From NCBI GenBank assembly GCA_033471095.1, contig CP136752.1, positions 909,727-969,769 of the forward strand: a DNA stretch of 60,043 nucleotides. The letters are read 5' to 3'. The notes beneath the pieces are model-generated. The model was not told the origin of the DNA. It did not search any database and was given only the letters and a program-made list of their open reading frames with translations. The stretch is from Nitrosopumilaceae archaeon AB1(1). Lineage in GTDB: Archaea > Thermoproteota > Nitrososphaeria > Nitrososphaerales > Nitrosopumilaceae. Made by a program: the position numbers and the translations under genes. Positions within the stretch are counted from its first letter, which is position 1. The number at the start of each line of letters is the position of its first letter. This document shows positions 54,882 to 60,043 of the stretch, piece after piece.

Positions 54882-55681
54882 TGAGTACTGAAAATGTTGA
54901 AATTGGCATAATTGGTGGTAGTGGTCTATATGATCCTGAATTATTAACAAATGTCAAGCAAATTGAAATAGATACTCCATATGGTTCTCCCTCTAACTCT
55001 CTTACTATTGGGGAATATCGGGGTCGTAAAGTTGCCTTTTTACCTCGTCATGGAAAAAAACATACAATTCTACCCCACTTGATAAATTACCGTGCTAATA
55101 TTTCTGCATTCAAACAAATAGGTGTTACAAGAATAATTGCTGTAACTGCAACTGGGAGTCTTCGTCAGGATATTGCCCCTGGTAATTTTGCAATTCCATC
55201 ACAGTTTATAGATTTTACAAAAACTCGTATAGGCACATTTTCAAAAATTGGAAACGTATACCATGTATCTACGGCAAATCCTTTCTGTCCTCACATGCAA
55301 ACTATTGCATATGATTTGATAAAAGAGAAAAATGTACCTGTACACAAAGATGTGACATATGTGTGCATTGAGGGTCCTAGATTTTCTACTAGATCTGAAT
55401 CTAAATTCTTTCAAAGCACAGGTTCTGATATTATAGGTATGACTCTAGTGCCAGAATGTCAACTAGCTCGTGAAGCTGGAATCTGTTATGTTTCTGTTAG
55501 TATGGCTACTGATTATGATGTATGGGCAGATACCCCAGTTTCTAACCAAGAAGTATTGGCCACATTTAAAAAGAATATTTCTACCATAAAATCTATCTTG
55601 GGTGATTTGATTGAAAAAACCCCTATTGAAAGAACATGTCAGTGTGAACATTCACTAGACGATGCCGTTTCAGGTTCCTAA
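54878..55681 (+). CDS. mtnP: S-methyl-5'-thioadenosine phosphorylase
   Basis: A 267-residue enzyme splitting methylthioadenosine, a by-product of polyamine synthesis, into adenine and methylthioribose 1-phosphate. The phosphate-binding GIIGGSGLYD is at 9-18. PRHGKKHTILPHLINYRANI, TYVCIEGPRFSTRSES and the MTLVPECQLAREAGICYVSVSMATDYD segments are typical of the family. The stop overlaps the antisense stop of the next gene by 4 nt. Confidence 0.95.
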   Translation: MMSTENVEIGIIGGSGLYDPELLTNVKQIEIDTPYGSPSNSLTIGEYRGRKVAFLPRHGKKHTILPHLINYRANISAFKQIGVTRIIAVTATGSLRQDIAPGNFAIPSQFIDFTKTRIGTFSKIGNVYHVSTANPFCPHMQTIAYDLIKEKNVPVHKDVTYVCIEGPRFSTRSESKFFQSTGSDIIGMTLVPECQLAREAGICYVSVSMATDYDVWADTPVSNQEVLATFKKNISTIKSILGDLIEKTPIERTCQCEHSLDDAVSGS

Positions 55682-55968
55682 TCGTCTGCAAACGTTTCTT
55701 TTTTCAATCCCTGTGGTAACTCTAAATTCCCCTGAACTAAACTTTGCTGTATTTCGTTGATTATCTCTTCTGGATCATATCCCAAATTCTTAATTTTCTG
55801 CTTTATATGATCTTCTAATTTTGCACCAATATTTTGTCCACCAATACGTCCAAATGCAATTGCGTTAAAATGGAAAAAATATGAATCCAATTCAAAAACC
55901 CCATTTATTTTTGCTGCCATCTGTGTTCCGTCTATATTATTTATGTGGATATTTATTTTTGGTGTCAT
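55678..55968 (-). CDS. hypothetical protein
   Basis: A 96-residue soluble acidic protein. An INNIDGTQMAAKINGVFELDSYFFHF region suggests beta strands, followed by a helical tail. It has no known family. It is the last of three closely spaced minus-strand genes. Confidence 0.5.
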   Translation of the reverse strand: MTPKINIHINNIDGTQMAAKINGVFELDSYFFHFNAIAFGRIGGQNIGAKLEDHIKQKIKNLGYDPEEIINEIQQSLVQGNLELPQGLKKETFADD

Positions 55969-55970
55969 AT

Positions 55971-56366
55971 CTAAATCTCGACTGCATTATTTACATGATT
56001 TTGTATCAAGAAACTTTGATGATTTGGATCATCTATGGAATAATTTTTTACATTTAATTCCATAATGCGTTCCTCTATGCATTCGTGTTTAACTAATCCA
56101 TCCGATGACAATTTGACTAATTTCCATCTGTCCTTTCCTTTTTGTAATTTGCATATAGATACACCCCATTTTTCATCTGATTTTATTAGCGGCATTCCGA
56201 CTACTTCGGCTATTGCCTCAATTCCAAGTTGTTTCTCTTCACAAAAAATCTTTTTGCATAAAGCACATCTCCAAATGTCTACTGATCCGATGGTTTTTTC
56301 CTCTATGTTTATGTTTGTCACACCAAAGTATGCAACTTTATGCTCACAATCTGTAGATTCCATCAT
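55971..56366 (-). CDS. hypothetical protein with possible zinc knuckle
   Basis: A 131-residue protein. WRCALCKKIFC (about 33-43) contains a CxxC-type pair plus a further Cys, which with Cys8 (DCEHK) and His could bind zinc. The rest is alpha/beta. It starts 19 bp after the wHTH gene and ends 2 bp before the 96-residue gene, so the three are probably co-transcribed. Confidence 0.55.
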   Translation of the reverse strand: MMESTDCEHKVAYFGVTNINIEEKTIGSVDIWRCALCKKIFCEEKQLGIEAIAEVVGMPLIKSDEKWGVSICKLQKGKDRWKLVKLSSDGLVKHECIEERIMELNVKNYSIDDPNHQSFLIQNHVNNAVEI

Positions 56367-56385
56367 TATTGATCAAAATTCATTG

Positions 56386-56742
56386 TTATTTAGTCCTTAC
56401 ACGTTCGTATGGTTTTTCTAATTCAACACCTATACTATCAACATTTTTGTTTTGTGTAAATTTTATTCCCTCTCTTTGACAATATCTTCTATACATATTC
56501 ACTGCCGCGAATCTTGGATGCAATGCCTCGACTCTATCATTTGGCATATCTATCATTCCACCAAGATCTACAAGTCGTTTTGCTGATTCTCGAATTTGTT
56601 TCTCATCTTTATTTAAAATTTTAGTGATCTCAATAATATCTAATTGTCCTTTTTCTATTATACATAAAAATAAATCTACATCTATTTCTTTTAATTTTAT
56701 TTCTGTAACCAAATGCTCTTTTGATCTAAATACTGTGTGCAT
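56386..56742 (-). CDS. winged-helix transcriptional regulator (TrmB-like N-terminal domain)
   Basis: A 118-residue protein whose central part (DVDLFLCIIEKGQLDIIEITKILNKDEKQIRESAKRLVDLGGM) has the layout of an archaeal winged helix like that of TrmB regulators, here without the sugar-binding domain. The HPRFAAVNMYRR end resembles the TrmB linker. It probably regulates this small cluster or itself. Confidence 0.7.
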   Translation of the reverse strand: MHTVFRSKEHLVTEIKLKEIDVDLFLCIIEKGQLDIIEITKILNKDEKQIRESAKRLVDLGGMIDMPNDRVEALHPRFAAVNMYRRYCQREGIKFTQNKNVDSIGVELEKPYERVRTK

Positions 56743-56773
56743 AGATTTTAGAAATTTTCCTAATAAATTAATG

Positions 56774-57070
56774 TTACCCGAATATTTTTTTTGCTAATTT
56801 CCATGCAAATCCCATAGCTATAAAATGAACTGTCATACCAATTACGATTGATATTATTAATTCATTTGTTATATACCATGATGTAAAAAATACTCCTAAT
56901 GATAATGATGCGATTATACCTGCAATAAGTATAGATTTCATTATAGTAACACGTATATTTTTAGACGAATCTTCCAAGTACTTTTTTTGTATATTTTTGG
57001 TTATAAAAATATGTATTATTATTTTTGAAATTATATTGATGATAATTTCAATTATAAATTTAAAATTCAA
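56774..57070 (-). CDS. small membrane protein, DUF2061-like
   Basis: 98 residues with three hydrophobic stretches. The C-terminal two (from about IMKSILIAGIIASLSLG and a second ending FAWKLAKKIF) resemble DUF2061 proteins, which are small membrane proteins of unknown role. The N-terminal segment is extremely Ile-rich. The real start may lie further inside the frame. Confidence 0.45.
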   Translation of the reverse strand: MNFKFIIEIIINIISKIIIHIFITKNIQKKYLEDSSKNIRVTIMKSILIAGIIASLSLGVFFTSWYITNELIISIVIGMTVHFIAMGFAWKLAKKIFG

Positions 57071-57281
57071 TTTAATATAATCATATTGTTTATCTTTTCA
57101 ATTTCTAATCTCAAAATAATATCTGTCAAAATTTGATTATATTGTCCCATTTGAGATTAAATCGTTAAAACCGGTGCTGTGAAGTTATCGAGGAATCGTG
57201 TAAAATTTAGATATAGGAACATATGTTAATATTAATATGTTAAACTTTATACCCATATTTTTTCAACAAAAACAAATACTC

Positions 57282-58895
57282 CTATGAGGTTATTCGAATA
57301 TAGTCCATTTCTGTATCTTCACTACTACTTTGTAAAGTTTTGATTTTTATCTCAAAGTTATCATCAAGGTATCTTGAGATGTTTATAGATTCAGATTCCC
57401 AGACATCTGTATCTTGACTGTTATCTGCACCCCACTTTGCAATTTCAGTCCAACTTCCATTATACACCTCAATGGATAGGTATTCACCTCTATCCAATGA
57501 ACTATCCACAAATTGTGACACCTCTAGAGTTGCAGATGAGAGAGAGGACAAGTCAATGGTCTCGCTAGTTAGGATGCATTTAATATCAGAGTTGTTTGCA
57601 GCAATAAAGCTAGTTTCACCTTTTGGTAAATCCTCACCCCAGGAAGAGACAACACTCCATCAATCATAACCGGATTTTGACCAATTGTCTAGATCATCAA
57701 AGTTGTCCTCAAATGATAAAGATGTTGGGGGTCTTATACAAAAGATACACATCTGCCCCGGTAGTATCATTTGGATCATCATTTACAATATTTTCAATAT
57801 AATAGAGTCCAGACTCGAAAGTTCTTGTGCAAGCATCATTTCCATTTACAAAATGAAGAGTAGTAAAACTACCATTACTAGAGGGGTTTTCTATCTACTG
57901 CACACACCATTAAATCATAAACACCTGTTTCTCTGTCAGGATCATAAGGTGAATTGATATTAGTTATTTTTCCATATTAGAGTAAAAGTTGGAGGAGTAG
58001 ATGCATAGGCCTTTGGTAGTATTGAATCCAAGAAAGATTGTTTTTCTAGATTTGAATCTTCAGTAGATGTTGAATTTGCAAGGAGTTCTTTGAGTCTAAC
58101 AAGTACATCATGTATCACATCATCATCATCATATCCCATTTGTTCTATTTTTTCACTAATTCGTTCTATTTCTTCTCTAATTTGATCATCTGTTATTATC
58201 ACAACTACAGAGTTATCTACCACTTTATTTGGATCTTCATCACGTGTAAAATGATTAGGATAACTACCTTGTGGAGGGGAATTTTGTCTTTGTGGAGGAT
58301 ATAATCTGTCAAAATCTTTTTTGAGTAGTGTTTCTTCTGCACCAATAACTAATCGAATTACAGTAAAAGAATCACCTCGATCGCGGTTAAGGATTTCAGC
58401 TTCGCCCTCTTTTACAGCTCTTATAGTCCAACACATGGTTAACGTTTCATTTGGTTGTAGATCATGTGGCATTGGTTCTGTGATAAAAAATCCACCATTA
58501 TCAGATAATTGAATATTTGATGGGGGATTTAGAACTTCAAAGTGTTCACTTAAAGACATAACAGTAGCAAAATATGATGCTGGAAGAGTTGATCCTGAAG
58601 TATTATTAACAACTAAGACAATTTCAGTCGTTTCCCCTAATGCGGGGAGATTAGAAAGTGTGAGAGTTAAATCACCTGACCATATAGTATCAATTGAAGA
58701 TGATGAAGTGATGGGTTCATTGTTAGATGTAACTGGAATACCTTCTGTCTCCACTCTATCACAGACAGAAATGAATTCTTCTAAAGCGATAACTGTAGTT
58801 ACAGCAATTATAGCTAGTGCGATAACTGCAGTTACAGTGATTATAGCTAGTGCAATTATTGCAATGAATATTGGTTTATTTTTCAACAACATCAT
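57282..58895 (-). pseudogene. broken exported protein gene (three frameshifts and one in-frame TGA)
   Basis: The 58895-57960 part (311 residues) has a long hydrophobic N-terminus, a beta-rich domain and a coiled segment (DDQIREEIERISEKIEQMG). It stops at 57960, but the coding sense continues with one base skipped: INSPYDPDRETGVYDLMV, then another shift at an A4C4 run (about 57883-57890), then a further shift at the C5 run near 57725-57729. Each shift is one extra base, so the final frame equals the first. A TGA interrupts SGYD-x-WSVVSSWGED near 57662-57666. The end (57551-57282) is a jelly-roll-like domain (TIDLSSLSSATLEVS) of about 90 residues. The original product was probably a secreted surface protein. 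Confidence 0.7.
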
Positions 58896-59048
58896 AATAT
58901 GAAATTACTTTGTTATAAACAGAATCCAAAATATTTATAGTGAATAAACCCATCTCAATATTTATTTTTTTAAATTTAATTATTTTTTAAACTAATCATA
59001 AAATATTAATTAAAATACTATGAGCAATAATCAGGTTTTATAAGGATA

Positions 59049-59303
59049 CTATTTACATTTAGTATATACAGATATTGTAAAATCACCAACATGTTGACCC
59101 GTTTCTAAACCAGCTCTAGAACCACTAACACCAATATTCTGTTTATAATTATTAAATTTATCATTACCACAATAAAAATAATTGGTAGATGGATTAATGT
59201 TTGACAATTTATCCAAGATCTCAGCATTTTCTCTGAATAGTAATTGCAGTAACAAACTCATAGGTTCATTAATTGATTTTATTTTCTCTAAATTTATAAT
59301 CAA
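59049..59303 (-). CDS. short hypothetical frame
   Basis: An 84-residue frame with a leading ATG, a helical first half and a C-terminal GVSGSRAGLETGQHVGDF stretch. No signal peptide or family is recognised. It lies in a gene-poor, decayed-looking region and could be a remnant. Confidence 0.35.
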   Translation of the reverse strand: MIINLEKIKSINEPMSLLLQLLFRENAEILDKLSNINPSTNYFYCGNDKFNNYKQNIGVSGSRAGLETGQHVGDFTISVYTKCK

Positions 59304-59391
59304 GTAAAAATTAATTTATAATCAACATGTTTTTCTTCTTTCATCTCTTTTAATTTTGTAATATAATTTCAGAGTATATTGTTGAAGATAA

Positions 59392-59646
59392 GAAACTCCA
59401 TTTGAAACAAAAAAATGCACTAGGCGCATCTTCACAATATATAGAAAGAGATACCGAGGAAGACTTTACAAACGACTTGACGAATCTATTACTTCTCATC
59501 TCATAAACAGATTAGACGAATTGGAAGAATTTTCAAAAACTGTAAGATATGTAGAGATAGATTTAAAGATGGTAAAAAAAATGTGTGTGGTAGAATTGAC
59601 ACTTGTATGGATAAGGCTCAAATCTGATATATTAATCATTTTTTGA
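59392..59646 (+). pseudogene. possible remnant of a short Cys-containing protein
   Basis: The frame from 59392 reads about 84 codons without an ATG (YRGRLYKRLDESITSHLINR ... ELEEFSK). At the A5 run near 59538 a shift of one base gives a continuation NCKICRDRFKDGKKNVCGRI ending at 59627, with four cysteines spaced C-x2-C-x11-C-x5-C. This suggests a zinc-binding small protein broken by a missing A. No family is known, and chance is possible. Confidence 0.25.
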
Positions 59647-59862
59647 ACGCCCAGAAAATAAAAAACGTTTCAAAATCTGCGTTGATTAAAAAAGGAATTA
59701 GGTAACATAGGCTAATGATGTGAATTCATAGATTTTGAAATTCATGGTTCAAAATTCCACCACTCTAACTGAACACCCTTGTGAAACCATACGAGTTTTG
59801 AAGAATCATCTATGATGATACATAATTATCCCTCGTTAGCTTCACAGAACCCTAAAACCATA

Positions 59863-59871
59863 CATATATAA
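59863..59871 (+). promoter_or_regulatory. TATA box of radA
   Basis: CATATATAA at 59863-59871, centred 28 bp before the radA ATG (59895), preceded by A-rich AAAACCA, which fits a BRE. The spacing implies a leaderless transcript. Confidence 0.65.
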
Positions 59872-59894
59872 GGTATAGTACGGTACAATACGGT

Positions 59895-60043
59895 ATGAGC
59901 GATGACACACGTCTAGATAGTCTTGAAGGTGTGGGTCCTGTTACAACACGTAAACTTGTTGATGCAGGTGTACATAATATCATGGATTTAATCGTACGAG
60001 GTCCTGTGGAATTGGCTGACATTACTGGTATGGAAAAAGATAC
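59895..60043 (+). CDS. radA: DNA recombinase RadA, N-terminal part (cut by window end)
   Basis: The start encodes MSDDTRLDSLEGVGPVTTRK, then LVDAGVHNIMDLIVRGPVEL and ADITGMEKD. This is the helix-hairpin-helix N-terminal domain of archaeal RadA (LPGVGPATAEKL-type motif). The ATPase core lies beyond the window. RadA forms filaments on single-stranded DNA for homologous recombination. Confidence 0.88.
   Translation, partial: MSDDTRLDSLEGVGPVTTRKLVDAGVHNIMDLIVRGPVELADITGMEKD

Larger units (their letters stand above)
59304..59894. other. 591-bp interval without a clear intact gene
   Basis: The first 350 bp contain a plus-strand open stretch (59392-59646) that looks like a damaged short gene, described separately. 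The next 190 bp hold a perfect 8-bp hairpin (59732-59739 with 59748-59755), and the last 35 bp hold the radA promoter. No RNA gene or mobile element is recognised. Confidence 0.4.

Noticed and set aside
59745-59760. tRNA T-arm (GGTTCAAAATTCC)
   Set aside because: The flanking bases do not form the five-pair T stem, and no acceptor, D or anticodon stem can be built around it.
59713-59779. Box C/D guide RNA (ATGATG ... CTGA)
   Set aside because: The C-box match is imperfect, no D'/C' pair is clear, and the motifs are short enough to occur by chance in this AT-rich stretch.
1-60043. Mobile elements, prophage or rRNA operon
   Set aside because: No transposase, integrase, terminal repeat pair, attachment site or rRNA-like sequence was seen on either strand.

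Overview
The window is about 60 kb of AT-rich chromosome (roughly one third G+C by eye) from an archaeon. I place it with the Nitrososphaerota (Thaumarchaeota), most likely the marine/sponge Nitrosopumilus-Cenarchaeum side. The archaeal markers are aIF2-beta, aIF1A, Rio1, topoisomerase VI A and B, fibrillarin/Nop5, S30e, RadA, deoxyhypusine synthase, Trm1 and NreA. A TFE-beta/RPC34-like protein, an Alba protein, a thaumarchaeal-type exported ABC substrate-binding protein and F420 ligase CofE also fit. No rRNA, convincing tRNA, CRISPR array, insertion sequence or prophage was found. No ammonia-oxidation gene is in the window, so the lifestyle is not shown.

Layout. 0-6.3 kb: exported peptide-type ABC binding protein, methyltransferase, an orphan conjugation-ATPase-like N-terminal protein, a small exported protein and a DUF373 gene cut by one in-frame TGA. 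6.3-9.9 kb: uppS-nudix, pyrF with a hypothetical gene, and purA. 10-15.8 kb: a translation/ribosome-biogenesis/topoisomerase run (DUF5679, aIF2-beta, DUF424, aIF1A, Rio1, KH protein, top6B, top6A), mostly overlapping and probably co-transcribed, meeting a membrane-anchored Hsp20-like gene. 16-21.3 kb: thi4 with a DUF6775 gene, facing tusA, cysteine synthase and trxB (sulfur and thiol metabolism), then cofE. 21.3-29.9 kb: HAD phosphatase, RPC34/TFE-beta-like protein with rlmE, trm1, rnhB, nop5-flpA (flpA frameshifted), pyrD-pyrK. 30-36.8 kb: radical SAM protein, small membrane proteins, S30e, tiny zinc-ribbon genes, a dehydrogenase, deoxyhypusine synthase, Alba. 36.9-41.3 kb: Y-family polymerase, archaeosortase-like protein, NreA-like protein, DsbA with a small membrane partner. 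41.3-50 kb: ino1, smc, an OppF-type ATPase with a premature stop, proS, ParB-like protein. 50-56.8 kb: OLD/RecF-like ATPase, large exported Ig-like protein, apt-mtnP (methylthioadenosine salvage) and small regulators. 57-59.9 kb: a gene-poor stretch with a broken exported-protein gene and remnants. The window ends inside radA.

Genes that clearly work together are top6B/top6A; nop5/flpA (box C/D RNP core); pyrD/pyrK plus pyrF (pyrimidines); mtnP/apt (MTA to adenine to AMP); and tusA/cysteine synthase/trxB beside thi4. The 5' ABC binding protein and the OppF-type ATPase at 46 kb could belong to one kind of importer, but no permease lies between them.

The most striking feature is a set of disrupted reading frames. 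DUF373 (TGA), the OppF-type ATPase (TAA inside its conserved C-terminal Cys motif), fibrillarin (one extra base) and an exported protein (three extra bases and a TGA) are all interrupted, and the coding signal continues past each break. Either the sequence carries scattered base errors, or several conserved genes here are recently broken or recoded. Candidates for undescribed biology are the coiled-coil TFE-beta-like protein, the DsbA plus Cys-Gly-Cys membrane pair, the archaeosortase-like protein with Ser in place of the catalytic Cys, and the membrane-tethered Hsp20.
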